From Synergistales bacterium (lineage in GTDB: Bacteria; Synergistota; Synergistia; Synergistales; Aminithiophilaceae), in NCBI GenBank assembly GCA_018433595.1, contig JAHDQY010000027.1:1-51017 (forward strand): 51,017 bases of DNA, read 5' to 3'. Made by a program: the position numbers and the translations under genes. Positions 24,000 to 31,727 of the stretch are shown in pieces. The notes under the pieces were generated by a model. That model was not told where the DNA came from. It made no database searches and saw only the letters and a program-made list of their open reading frames with translations. The first letter of the stretch is position 1, and each line of letters begins with the position of its first letter.

Positions 24000-25193
24000 A
24001 TGAAACTTGCAAGAAGAGTCCGCGATCTTTCCGGCGAGGGAGCCTTCGATCTGCTCGCCCGCGTTCAGAAGTTGGAGGCCCAGGGACGGGATATCGTCAG
24101 CTTCGCCATCGGGGAGCCCGATTTCGATACGGAGAAGCATGTCAAGGAGGCGGCCGTCGCCGCCATTCGGGGCGGCCTGACCCACTACACGCCCACGGCG
24201 GGGACGGCGCGCTTCCGCGAGGCCGTCGTCCGGTTTCTCAAGAGGGAAAGAGGCCTCGACATCGATGCCTCCCGGGTCGTCGTCACCCCCGGCGTCAAGC
24301 CCGTCCTCTTCTGCGCCATCCTCTCCTGTGTCGACCAGGGCGATGAGGTGATCGTCCCCAGTCCCGGCTTCCCGGCCTACGAATCGCTTGTCCGCTACGC
24401 CGGAGGGATTCCCGTCGCCCTTCCTCTCAGGGAGGAGCGGGATTTCGTCGTCGACCCCGATGAACTGGAATCTCTCGTCACGGAGCGGACGTCGATGATC
24501 ATCGTCAATTCTCCCCACAACCCCACGGGGTCGGTGCTTCCAAGGGAGACTCTGGAGCGCCTGGCCGCCGTCGCCGAAAAAAACGATCTCTGGGTCGTCT
24601 CCGACGAGGTCTACTCGTCCATGGTCTACGAGGGGGGCTTCGTCTCGGCCCTCTCCATACCGGCCCTGGCGGAGCGAGCGATCATCGTCGACGGTTTCTC
24701 CAAGACCTTCGCCATGACGGGCTGGCGGCTCGGCTACGGCGTCATGCCGGAATCTCTCGTCGCCTCCTTTTCGATGCTGTTGACGAACTCGGTCTCCTGC
24801 ACGGCGGCCTTCACTCAAGAGGCCGGGATCGCCGCCCTCGAGGGCTCCCAGGAAGGCGTGGCCGCCATGACCGCCTCCTACCGTCGCCGGAGGGACCTGC
24901 TCGTCTCCGGTCTCAATTCCCTGCCCGGCGTGAGCTGCCGCATGCCCAGGGGGGCCTTCTACGCCTTCGCCAACGTGACGGGAGCCTGTGCCGCTCTCGG
25001 CCTGCCTTCCGCCCGGGAGCTTCAGGGGCGCCTCCTCGAAGAGGCCGGCGTCGCCGTTCTGGCCCGCAACTGTTTCGGACGGCCCTGCCCCGGAGAGGCG
25101 GGACAGTACGTCCGTTTCTGCTACGCCACCTCGGAAGGGCGGATCGGCGAAGGGCTGGAGCGCCTCAGAACCTTTTTCGCCAGTGCCTCTTGA
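24000..25193 (+). CDS. Class I/II PLP-dependent aminotransferase
   Basis: 397 residues, the aspartate/alanine aminotransferase fold (type I). N-terminal RVRDLSGEGAFDLLARVQKL and FAIGEPDFDTEKHV, then the NSPHNPTGSV block, SDEVYSSMVYEG, the PLP lysine in FSKTFAMTGWRLGY and the C-terminal Arg in YVRFCYATS. ATG at 24000 after GAGGAGGGG. It interconverts amino acids and 2-oxo acids; the alanine-rich leader suggests alanine as substrate, product or signal. Substrate is not settled by sequence. Confidence 0.9.
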   Translation: MKLARRVRDLSGEGAFDLLARVQKLEAQGRDIVSFAIGEPDFDTEKHVKEAAVAAIRGGLTHYTPTAGTARFREAVVRFLKRERGLDIDASRVVVTPGVKPVLFCAILSCVDQGDEVIVPSPGFPAYESLVRYAGGIPVALPLREERDFVVDPDELESLVTERTSMIIVNSPHNPTGSVLPRETLERLAAVAEKNDLWVVSDEVYSSMVYEGGFVSALSIPALAERAIIVDGFSKTFAMTGWRLGYGVMPESLVASFSMLLTNSVSCTAAFTQEAGIAALEGSQEGVAAMTASYRRRRDLLVSGLNSLPGVSCRMPRGAFYAFANVTGACAALGLPSARELQGRLLEEAGVAVLARNCFGRPCPGEAGQYVRFCYATSEGRIGEGLERLRTFFASAS

Positions 25194-25218
25194 CGCCCTG
25201 AGTTTGATCTTATAAACT
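25190..25218 (+). promoter_or_regulatory. Promoter and possible metal-regulator operator for the feo unit
   Basis: TTGACG (25190-25195) overlaps the aminotransferase stop codon, and TATAAA (25211-25216) follows at a short 15-base spacing. An imperfect inverted repeat, AGTTTGATCTTATAAACT (25201-25218), covers the -10 and is a candidate site for the DtxR-like protein encoded just downstream. Confidence 0.4.
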
Positions 25219-25260
25219 TTTTGTGTCGCCTCTTTTCGGCACAGGAAGGAGTGGATCGCT

Positions 25261-25950
25261 CTGGTCTCATCGCGAGTCGAGGACTACCTGGAAGAGATCT
25301 TCGCCGAAGAGGTTCGCGGTCGTGTCGCTACCGTGACCTCTCTGGCCGAGAATCTGGGCGTTACCAAGGGTACCGTCGTTTCGGCCTTGAAGCGCCTGGT
25401 CGGGGAGGGGCTTCTCGACCACGAGCGCTACGGCACGCCCTCTCTTACCGAGGCGGGGCGGGAGCGGGCTCTGAGCATCTACCGGCGTCACGAGCACCTG
25501 ACCTTTCTCTTTACGGGACTTCTGGGCATTCCCCGCCCCAAGGGAGAGGAGATCGCCTGCACCATCGAGCACGATCTCGACGAGGAGTCCGAGGGCCGCC
25601 TGCTGCTTCTCACCGACTTTCTGGCTCAGGGTTTTCGTGACGGCGCCGACTGGGCCGTGGCCCTCCGGCGGCGTCTCGGCGACGTCGCGGCGCTTCCGAG
25701 GCCCCTTGCCATGCTGGAGCCCGGCAAAGAGGGGTTCGTCATGCGGGTCACGGCCGAGGGGCCCTTGCGAAAGAAACTGCTCGAACTGGGCTTTGTCCCC
25801 GGCAAGAAGGTCCTCTTCCGAAAGCCGTCGCCTCTTGGCGATCCTCTCGAACTGGAGCTTCTGGGCACGAGACTTTCCCTTCGCCGGAGCGAAGCCGCCA
25901 CCGTCTGGGTCTGTCCCACCGAAGGAGGGTGTTCCCCCTGTGTCCCCTGA
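25261..25950 (+). CDS. DtxR/MntR-family metal-dependent repressor with C-terminal FeoA domain
   Basis: About 229 residues. A winged helix (SSRVEDYLEEIFAE, VTSLAENLGVTKGTVVSALK) is followed by a dimerisation/metal domain (RHEHLTFLFTGLLGI, EEIACTIEHDLDEE) and an SH3-like FeoA domain (VMRVTAEGPLRKKLLELGFV). No in-frame ATG, GTG or TTG precedes the helix-turn-helix; CTG at 25261 lies 9 nt after AGGAAGGAG and is the best start. An internal GTG at 25333 would remove the first helix. Probably an iron-responsive repressor of the downstream feo genes. A sequencing frameshift near 25251-25275 is an alternative. Confidence 0.8.
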   Translation: MVSSRVEDYLEEIFAEEVRGRVATVTSLAENLGVTKGTVVSALKRLVGEGLLDHERYGTPSLTEAGRERALSIYRRHEHLTFLFTGLLGIPRPKGEEIACTIEHDLDEESEGRLLLLTDFLAQGFRDGADWAVALRRRLGDVAALPRPLAMLEPGKEGFVMRVTAEGPLRKKLLELGFVPGKKVLFRKPSPLGDPLELELLGTRLSLRRSEAATVWVCPTEGGCSPCVP

Positions 25951-26159
25951 CCGCCGCTCCTGAAGGCGTTCCTCTCAAGGTGACCCTTCTCGCCGGGGGC
26001 GGCCTCTTCAAGAGGCGCCTGGCCGATCTCGGCGTCGTCCCCGGGGCGTCGATCACCCTTGTCCGGGCCGGCTGCCCCCTTCTTCTGGCCCTGGGAGACT
26101 CCCGCTTCGCCCTCGGCGGAGGCATGGCCGAAAAGATCTTCGTCGTCTTCTCGAAATAA
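25938..26159 (+). CDS. feoA: Ferrous iron transport protein A
   Basis: About 73 residues, a single SH3-like FeoA domain: LKVTLLAGGGLFKRRLADLG, VVPGASITLVRAG and FALGGGMAEKIFVV. The start is uncertain: a GTG at 25929 overlaps its own GGAGGG, while CTG at 25938 is 8 nt from it. It overlaps the end of the DtxR gene. Small cytoplasmic partner of FeoB. Confidence 0.85.
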   Translation: MCPLTAAPEGVPLKVTLLAGGGLFKRRLADLGVVPGASITLVRAGCPLLLALGDSRFALGGGMAEKIFVVFSK

Positions 26160-26169
26160 GACGAGCGTT

Positions 26170-26196
26170 TGTTCAAGGCTCCTTCGGGAGCCTTTT
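26170..26196 (+). terminator. Terminator-like hairpin between feoA and feoB
   Basis: AAGGCTCC-TTCG-GGAGCCTT followed by TTAT, a small hairpin with a stable tetraloop. It may lower feoB relative to the genes before it, or act as an attenuator. Confidence 0.6.
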
Positions 26197-26222
26197 ATCG
26201 GAAGTCTTCAAGAGTTTGAGAT

Positions 26223-28283
26223 ATGAAACAAAGAGAGGGTCGTGTCGACGTGGCAACCAAGGTCATCGCTCTGGCAGGCAATCCCAACACGGGCAAGACG
26301 AGCCTTTTCAACGCCCTCACCGGCTCTCGTCAGAAGGTGGGCAACTGGCCCGGCGTGACGGTGGAGCGCAAGGAGGGGCGGCTTTCGCTGGACGGCAGGG
26401 AGGTCTCCGTCGTCGACCTTCCCGGCATCTACAGCGTCGGAGCCTCTTCCGTCGATGAACAGATCGCCTCGGACTACCTCCTGGCGGAGCGTCCCGATTT
26501 GGTCCTCGTCGTCGTCGACGCCTCCAATCTGGAACGGAGCCTCTATCTTGTCGTCCAGCTTCGGGAGATGGGGCTGCCTTTGGCGTTGGCTCTCAATATG
26601 GAGGACGTGGCTTCGGCGCAGGGCGTCCGCATCGACGCAGCGGCGCTGGAGGAGCGCCTCGGGGCGGCCGTCGTTCCCACGGTGGCCTGCCGCGGCAAGG
26701 GCGTCGCGGAGCTCCGAAGGAGGCTGCCTTCTCTCCTTGGCGATCTGCCGTCTTCGGAGCCCCTGAGCGTTCCCTACGGCCCTCACCTGTCGCCGTCGCT
26801 GAAGCGTCTTTCCGATCTGACGGCCGAGCTCGCCCCTCTCCTCGGGGTTTCTCCCGAGCTGGCGGCGATCCGCCTCGCCGAAGGCGATGGGGAGGCCCTT
26901 GCGGCCCTGGAGAGGGTGAAGAACCGATGGATGATCGACCGCAGGCTGGCCGATGAGAGGGAGCGGGTCGAAGGGCTTCTGGGCTACGATCTTCAGACGG
27001 CTCTCATCGAGCGCCGGTGGGCCTTCGTCTCGGCGCTGGCGGCGCAGGTCGTCCGCCGTGATCTCTTGCTGGGAGGGCGCCCCGCTCTTTCGGATCGGAT
27101 CGACCGGATCGTGACCCACCGGTTGCTGGGGCTTCCTCTTTTCCTGGCGGTGTCCTGGGGCCTTTTCAGGGCGACCTTTTTCCTGGGCGACCCGATCGCC
27201 GGAAGGCTGGTCGGGGCGTTCGTCCGCTTCGGCCGGTTTCTGGAAGCGCTGCTGGAACGGGGAAGCGCGCCGGAGCTTCTGTCGCGTTTCGTCACCGACG
27301 GCCTCATCAGTGGCGTCGGGGCGGTGGTGGTTTTCTTCCCCCATATCTTTCTTCTTTTCGCCTTCATCGCGCTGCTCGAGGACTCGGGCTACATGGCCAG
27401 AGGGGCTTTCGTCATGGATCGCATCATGCGCATGCTGGGACTTCACGGGAAGAGCTTCATGCCTCTTCTGATGGGTTTCGGCTGCAACGTCCCCTCCATC
27501 ATGGCCACCCGCATTCTGGAGCGTCCCCGCGATCGCATGATCACGCTGCTGATCCTGCCCTTCGTCAGCTGCTCGGCGCGGCTGCCCATCTTCCTTCTCT
27601 TCGCGGGGACCTTCTTCGGGGCCAGGGCGGGGACGGTCATCTTCTCTCTCTATCTGCTGGGGCTTGTCGTCGCCGTCGTCGCGGCCAAGGTCCTGGGCGG
27701 GACCCTTTTCGCCGGCGAATCCTCTCAGTTCGTCATGGAACTGCCTCCCTATCATCGGCCCCGGCCGGCTGTGGTGCTTCGCGGTGCCTGGGAGAGAGGC
27801 TCTCTCTTTCTGCGGAAGGCGGGAAGCTTTATCTTTCTCTCCGTTCTGGCCGTCTGGTTTCTGGCCAGCTTTCCCCCGGGCGTGGAATACGCCTCGGCCG
27901 AAAGCTGGATCGGACGGATCGGCCGGTCGACGGCCGGTCTCTTCGCTCCGGCTGGCTTCGGCTTCTGGCAGGCTTCCGTGGCGCTGCTTTTCGGCTTTCT
28001 GGCCAAAGAGGTCGTCGTCGGGGCGCTGGGCACCCTTTTTGCCGCCGAGGGGGTCGGCCTGGCCCAGGTTCTGCCTCGGTATTTTTCGCCCCTGTCGGCC
28101 TACGCCTTCATGGTTATGGCGCTTCTCTATGTCCCCTGCGCGGCCGTTGTCGCCGCCTTCAGAGGAGAGACAAACAGCTGGAAATGGACGTTTTTCATGA
28201 TTCTCTACACGTCTTTCGTCGCCTGGACCCTCGCCGTGGCCGTCTATCAGATCGGCAGGCTTTCAGGAATCGGTTTCCCGTAA
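26223..28283 (+). CDS. feoB: Ferrous iron transporter B
   Basis: 686 residues. N-terminal G domain with G1 AGNPNTGKTSLFNAL, G3 VVDLPGIYSVG and G4 LNMEDVAS, then a helical spacer and a membrane part with Gate motifs (GCNVPSIMATR, ILPFVSCSARLPIF). Imports Fe2+ across the cytoplasmic membrane. The ATG at 26223 has no clear Shine-Dalgarno; GTG at 26250, just before ATKVIALAGNPNTG, is an alternative start. Confidence 0.96.
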   Translation: MKQREGRVDVATKVIALAGNPNTGKTSLFNALTGSRQKVGNWPGVTVERKEGRLSLDGREVSVVDLPGIYSVGASSVDEQIASDYLLAERPDLVLVVVDASNLERSLYLVVQLREMGLPLALALNMEDVASAQGVRIDAAALEERLGAAVVPTVACRGKGVAELRRRLPSLLGDLPSSEPLSVPYGPHLSPSLKRLSDLTAELAPLLGVSPELAAIRLAEGDGEALAALERVKNRWMIDRRLADERERVEGLLGYDLQTALIERRWAFVSALAAQVVRRDLLLGGRPALSDRIDRIVTHRLLGLPLFLAVSWGLFRATFFLGDPIAGRLVGAFVRFGRFLEALLERGSAPELLSRFVTDGLISGVGAVVVFFPHIFLLFAFIALLEDSGYMARGAFVMDRIMRMLGLHGKSFMPLLMGFGCNVPSIMATRILERPRDRMITLLILPFVSCSARLPIFLLFAGTFFGARAGTVIFSLYLLGLVVAVVAAKVLGGTLFAGESSQFVMELPPYHRPRPAVVLRGAWERGSLFLRKAGSFIFLSVLAVWFLASFPPGVEYASAESWIGRIGRSTAGLFAPAGFGFWQASVALLFGFLAKEVVVGALGTLFAAEGVGLAQVLPRYFSPLSAYAFMVMALLYVPCAAVVAAFRGETNSWKWTFFMILYTSFVAWTLAVAVYQIGRLSGIGFP

Positions 28284-28298
28284 GGAGGTCGTTTGGAA

Positions 28299-28634
28299 AT
28301 GGAGGTTTTCAATCATCACATTTACGAGTATCGCAAGGGGGTGCGCCGGCTCATTCTTCACACGGCCGACGCCGCTTCGCTGGATGAGATGAGGAAAAAG
28401 CTTGATCGATGGCACATCGACTACGCCGTCTTTCCCCTGGGGCTCGACAGGATCAACCTTTTTTTCGGTGACGCCCTTTGCGTCGAAGTGATCCGCAAAA
28501 TAGGCAAGGCCTCGCTGATGGACTATTCCGATGAGGAGGATTTCATTCTCGGTATCCTTTTGGGTTACGACAAGATCCAGCAGTGCGAGCGCTATCTTCT
28601 GCAGCGGGAGCGGCGCGGCGTGCTCGTCGGGTGA
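28299..28634 (+). CDS. DUF2023 family protein
   Basis: 111 residues from the ATG at 28299, preceded by AAGGAGG; a TTG two codons upstream is also possible. Family pattern EVFNHHIYEYRKGVRRLILH and GYDKIQQCERYLLQR. No membrane segment. The family is often found beside feoB, as here (15 bp after it), but its function is unknown to me. Probably co-transcribed with iron uptake. Confidence 0.8.
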   Translation: MEVFNHHIYEYRKGVRRLILHTADAASLDEMRKKLDRWHIDYAVFPLGLDRINLFFGDALCVEVIRKIGKASLMDYSDEEDFILGILLGYDKIQQCERYLLQRERRGVLVG

Positions 28635-28649
28635 CGCCTTGACCCTGTC

Positions 28650-28757
28650 ATGGCTGATGGTCGCCTGATTTCCGAAGCTTCCGACCGTATCCTTCCCCTG
28701 CTGTCGGCCGACCCGCTGCTTTTTCCCCTGGCCGAAGCCTTTCTCTATTGGGGATGA
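28650..28757 (+). CDS. Possible 35-residue small protein after the feo genes
   Basis: ATG to TGA, product beginning MADGRLISEASDRILPLLSA and ending LAEAFLYWG. The codons look host-like and the peptide could form an amphipathic helix pair, but there is no good ribosome site. It starts 16 bp after DUF2023, so it could be translated by reinitiation. Not recognised. Confidence 0.3.
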   Translation: MADGRLISEASDRILPLLSADPLLFPLAEAFLYWG

Positions 28758-28880
28758 CGGCTCCTCGTTTTTTTCGATGGCTCCGACTCCTTCCGCCGGC
28801 CTGACGTGTTACTATAAAACGAAGATCAGGCCTTTCCCCGAAGGCGGGGAAAGAAGGCCCCGAAAGGCAGGCCCCGACGG

Positions 28881-29993
28881 TTGAGACGATTTTTCCTCGG
28901 TCTTTTATTGGCGCTTCTCGCTGCGATCCTGGCCGGTCTTGCCGCCGATCGCTTCGTGCGTTGTCGGTGGGAGCACAGCGACGGCTGGATCATCCGCATG
29001 GGGGAGGTCTCCGATCCCGTCCCGGTCGATTCCTCCGAAGAGGGGCAATGGAATACGGTGAGGCGGCAGATCTCCGTTCAGATCCTTACAGGGATCCAGA
29101 AAGGACTCTGGCGGCAGATCGAGGTGGAGCACCTGGCCGGGAGCGCCCTCGAACTCCGCCCGGGGAGGCGCTATATCCTCATGCGCGACACCTTTGACGA
29201 TGGCAGCGAGCTCTATTCGGTCAGCGACGTCTTCCGCATGCCCCATGTGGTGGGAATGCTGGTTTTCACCGGGGCCATGCTGATGGCCTGTGCAGGAGCG
29301 GCGGGCCTGAGGGCCCTTCTGGGGCTCCTTCTCTCTCTGGCCGTGCTCCTTTTCGGCTACGTTCCGGCCCTGCTGCGCGGCGTTGCCCCAGTCCCCTTCG
29401 CCGTCCTGACGGCGGCCGCCGTATCGGCCTGCACCATCTGTCTCGTCGTCCGTCGACGGCGCTACCGTCCCGTGGCCTTTCTGGGGGCCCTTGGCGGGGC
29501 CTTGGCCGCCTCACTGACGGGAGCCCTCATGGTCCGCCTCTGGCAGCTGACGGGGCTGGCCGGCGAGGGGGGAGCCCTTCTGGCCTCGACCTTTCCCGAT
29601 CTCCCCCTTCGAGGGTTTCTCCTGGCCGCCGTCATCATCGGCTCCATCGGCGCCGTCATGGATGTGGCCATCTCCGTGACCTCGGCCCTCGCCGAAATCG
29701 GCGACTATGCCGATTCCCTCGATGCGGGAGCCCTCTGGCGCTCCGGTCTCGGCGTGGGGCGCGAGGTCCTGGGCAGCATGATCAACACGCTCATCCTGGC
29801 CTATCTCGGCAGCTCCCTCCCCCTGACGGTTCTCATCGCCTCGGCGGGGCCCACCTGGCGCGGCATTCTCAACGATCCCGCCGTCGCCGAGGAGCTGGCC
29901 AGAAGCCTTGCCGGAACGGTGGGGCTCCTCCTGACGGTGCCCATCACGACGGCCGTCTGCGTCTGGTGGATCCGGGGGCGGCGGCACCCCTGA
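28881..29993 (+). CDS. YibE/F family membrane protein
   Basis: 370 residues. N-terminal helix, an extracytoplasmic segment of about 100 residues (GEVSDPVPVDSSEEGQWNTV...), then about seven membrane helices with the family stretch IGSIGAVMDVAISVTSALAE and GREVLGSMINTLILAYLGSS. TTG start with a weak ribosome site. A TATAAA at 28811-28816 may be its -10. Function of the family is not established. Confidence 0.88.
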   Translation: MRRFFLGLLLALLAAILAGLAADRFVRCRWEHSDGWIIRMGEVSDPVPVDSSEEGQWNTVRRQISVQILTGIQKGLWRQIEVEHLAGSALELRPGRRYILMRDTFDDGSELYSVSDVFRMPHVVGMLVFTGAMLMACAGAAGLRALLGLLLSLAVLLFGYVPALLRGVAPVPFAVLTAAAVSACTICLVVRRRRYRPVAFLGALGGALAASLTGALMVRLWQLTGLAGEGGALLASTFPDLPLRGFLLAAVIIGSIGAVMDVAISVTSALAEIGDYADSLDAGALWRSGLGVGREVLGSMINTLILAYLGSSLPLTVLIASAGPTWRGILNDPAVAEELARSLAGTVGLLLTVPITTAVCVWWIRGRRHP

Positions 29994-30008
29994 AGAGGCG
30001 CCTCGAGA

Positions 30009-30037
30009 TGGACGGGACGCTCCGTTCCTGCTAGAAT
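30009..30037 (+). promoter_or_regulatory. Promoter of the thiamine operon
   Basis: TGGACG, 17-base spacer, TAGAAT (30032-30037), with TG just upstream making an extended -10 (TGCTAGAAT). Places the start near 30044, ahead of the riboswitch. Confidence 0.6.
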
Positions 30038-30096
30038 CAACGTCCGAAGGGGCCTGAAGGCTCCGCACCTTTACAGGCAGCCAAGAGCTTCATATG

Positions 30097-30183
30097 AACT
30101 GGGGGAGTCGGTGAGACCGGCTGAGAGGGGGCTTGAAGCCCCGACCCCTTGAACCTGATCCGGGTCATGCCGGCGAAGGGAAG
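30097..30183 (+). ncRNA. TPP riboswitch (THI element)
   Basis: It contains the diagnostic pieces in order: GGGGGAGTC, CTGAGAGGGGG, GACCCCTTGAACCTGATC, CGGGTCATGCCGGCGAAGGG. Binds thiamine pyrophosphate in the message and lowers expression of the downstream salvage genes. Confidence 0.97.
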
Positions 30184-30210
30184 TCAGACGGGGTTTCGGC
30201 CCCCTTTCAT

Positions 30211-30242
30211 CCCCTCCTTCGGCGGGTCCCGCTCAAGGAGGG
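30211..30242 (+). promoter_or_regulatory. Shine-Dalgarno-sequestering hairpin of the TPP riboswitch
   Basis: CCCTCCTT (30212-30219) pairs perfectly with AAGGAGGG (30235-30242), the ribosome binding site of the first gene. A second short GGGG/CCCC hairpin at 30189-30204 is followed by TTTC. Translational control is therefore likely. Confidence 0.7.
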
Positions 30243-30249
30243 AACCTCC

Positions 30250-30987
30250 CTGTTACGCATCCGAGGACTGACTAAAAAATTCGGTTCCGCAGCCGTTCTC
30301 GACGGCTTCGCTCTCGATGTCGCCGAGGGCTCCTTCACGGCCCTTCTCGGCCCTTCGGGCTGCGGGAAGAGCACACTGTTCAACGTCCTGACGGGCATTC
30401 TTCCAAGCGACGGGGGCTCCGTTTTCTGGCGGGGCGAGAAGCGCGACGATCTCGCCGGCCTGGCCGCCTACATGCAGCAGCGGGATCTTCTCCTTCCCTG
30501 GCTCTCCCTGGAGACGAACGCCCTTCTCCCCCTCTCTCTGCTGGGGCGGGTTTCCTCCGAGGACCGCCGCCGCGTCAGAGATCTTCTCGCCGCTTTCGGC
30601 CTGGGGCGTCACGGAAGCTGCCGCCCCTGCCGGGTTTCAGGGGGAATGAGGCAGCGATGCGCCCTCGTGAGGACCCTCATGACGGGGAAGGACCTGATCC
30701 TTCTCGACGAGCCGCTCTCCTCCCTCGACGCCGTGACGCGCCTCGATCTTCAGGATCTTTTGCTGGAGCTGCGCCGTGCCTACGGCAAGACGATCGTCAT
30801 GGTCACCCATGACGTCGAAGAGGCACTTCGTCTGGCCGACGAGGTCGTCCTCCTTTCGCCGGCTCCGATGGCGCCCGTTGAAATCGTCCGCCCCTCAGGA
30901 AAGGGGCCTCGTCCCGTCGACGATCCCCTCTGGGTCCGGACGAAGGGGCGCCTCGTCGCCTCTCTCCGCAGGGAGGCCTCGCGATGA
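30250..30987 (+). CDS. thiZ: ABC transporter ATP-binding protein for thiamine precursor (HMP) uptake
   Basis: About 245 residues. Walker A GPSGCGKST, Q-loop YMQQRD, signature VSGGMRQRCALVRT, Walker B LILLDEPLSSLD and switch His in VTHDVEEAL. No ATG/GTG/TTG precedes the domain without entering the riboswitch; CTG at 30250 lies 7 nt after AAGGAGGG and fits as start. Its position right after a TPP riboswitch and before a NMT1-like binding protein makes it ThiZ-like. Confidence 0.85.
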   Translation: MLRIRGLTKKFGSAAVLDGFALDVAEGSFTALLGPSGCGKSTLFNVLTGILPSDGGSVFWRGEKRDDLAGLAAYMQQRDLLLPWLSLETNALLPLSLLGRVSSEDRRRVRDLLAAFGLGRHGSCRPCRVSGGMRQRCALVRTLMTGKDLILLDEPLSSLDAVTRLDLQDLLLELRRAYGKTIVMVTHDVEEALRLADEVVLLSPAPMAPVEIVRPSGKGPRPVDDPLWVRTKGRLVASLRREASR

Positions 30988-31727
30988 GGTCGCCTTCACG
31001 GCTGCTCCTGCTTCTCTTTCTGCTCTTCTGGGAAGGGGGCTGCCGCCTCAGCGGCGTCTCCCCCCTGATTCTGCCTCCTCCCTCCCTGGTCCTGAGTGTC
31101 TTCTGGAGCCATCTTCCCCTGTTGGTCTCTCATGCCCTGACGACGGGGGCGGAGATTCTCGGAGGGGCGATCCTGGCCCTGAGCGTCGCCTTTCCCCTCT
31201 CTCTCCTCCTTTTTTTCTTCCCCCGCCTCGAAGCCTTTCTCGCGCCGCTTCTGGTGGCCTCTCAGGCCATCCCCGTTTTCGCCCTGGCCCCTCTTCTGAT
31301 CCTCTGGTTCGGTTACGGCCCGGGGAGCAAGATCGTCATGGCGGCCCTCATCGTCTTCTTCCCCGTCGTCGTCAGCTTTCTTGCCGGTCTTCGCGACTGC
31401 GGCGACGACTACGAGGAGCTTTTCCGCCTTCTCGGAGCGGGGCGGATGAAGACGCTGATCACGCTTCACCTCCCCTGGTCGCTCCCCTTTCTTCTCGCGG
31501 GGCTGAAGGCGGGGCTCTCCGTGGCCGCCATCGGCGCCGTCATCGGCGAGTGGGTCGGAGCCAAAAGGGGGCTGGGATATCTCATGATCCAGGCCAACGC
31601 CCGACTGCGGACGGATCTGGTCTTTGCCGCCGTCCTCGCTCTAACCCTGATGGGGCTCTCCCTCTGGTCTGCCGTGAGCTGTCTCGAGCGGCGGCTGCTC
31701 CGATGGAAAGGAGGTGAGAGATCATGA
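30984..31727 (+). CDS. thiX: ABC transporter permease for thiamine precursor uptake
   Basis: 247 residues, six membrane helices, SsuC/ThiX-type permease with the coupling segment LFRLLGAGRMKTLITLHLPW and EWVGAKRGLGYLM. The ATG overlaps the stop codon of the ATPase gene (ATGA). Membrane partner of the ATPase and of the ThiY-like binding protein. Confidence 0.87.
   Translation: MRSPSRLLLLLFLLFWEGGCRLSGVSPLILPPPSLVLSVFWSHLPLLVSHALTTGAEILGGAILALSVAFPLSLLLFFFPRLEAFLAPLLVASQAIPVFALAPLLILWFGYGPGSKIVMAALIVFFPVVVSFLAGLRDCGDDYEELFRLLGAGRMKTLITLHLPWSLPFLLAGLKAGLSVAAIGAVIGEWVGAKRGLGYLMIQANARLRTDLVFAAVLALTLMGLSLWSAVSCLERRLLRWKGGERS

Noticed and set aside
30133-30249. Longer N-terminus for the thiamine ATPase
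   Set aside because: The extra 39 codons are the TPP riboswitch itself.
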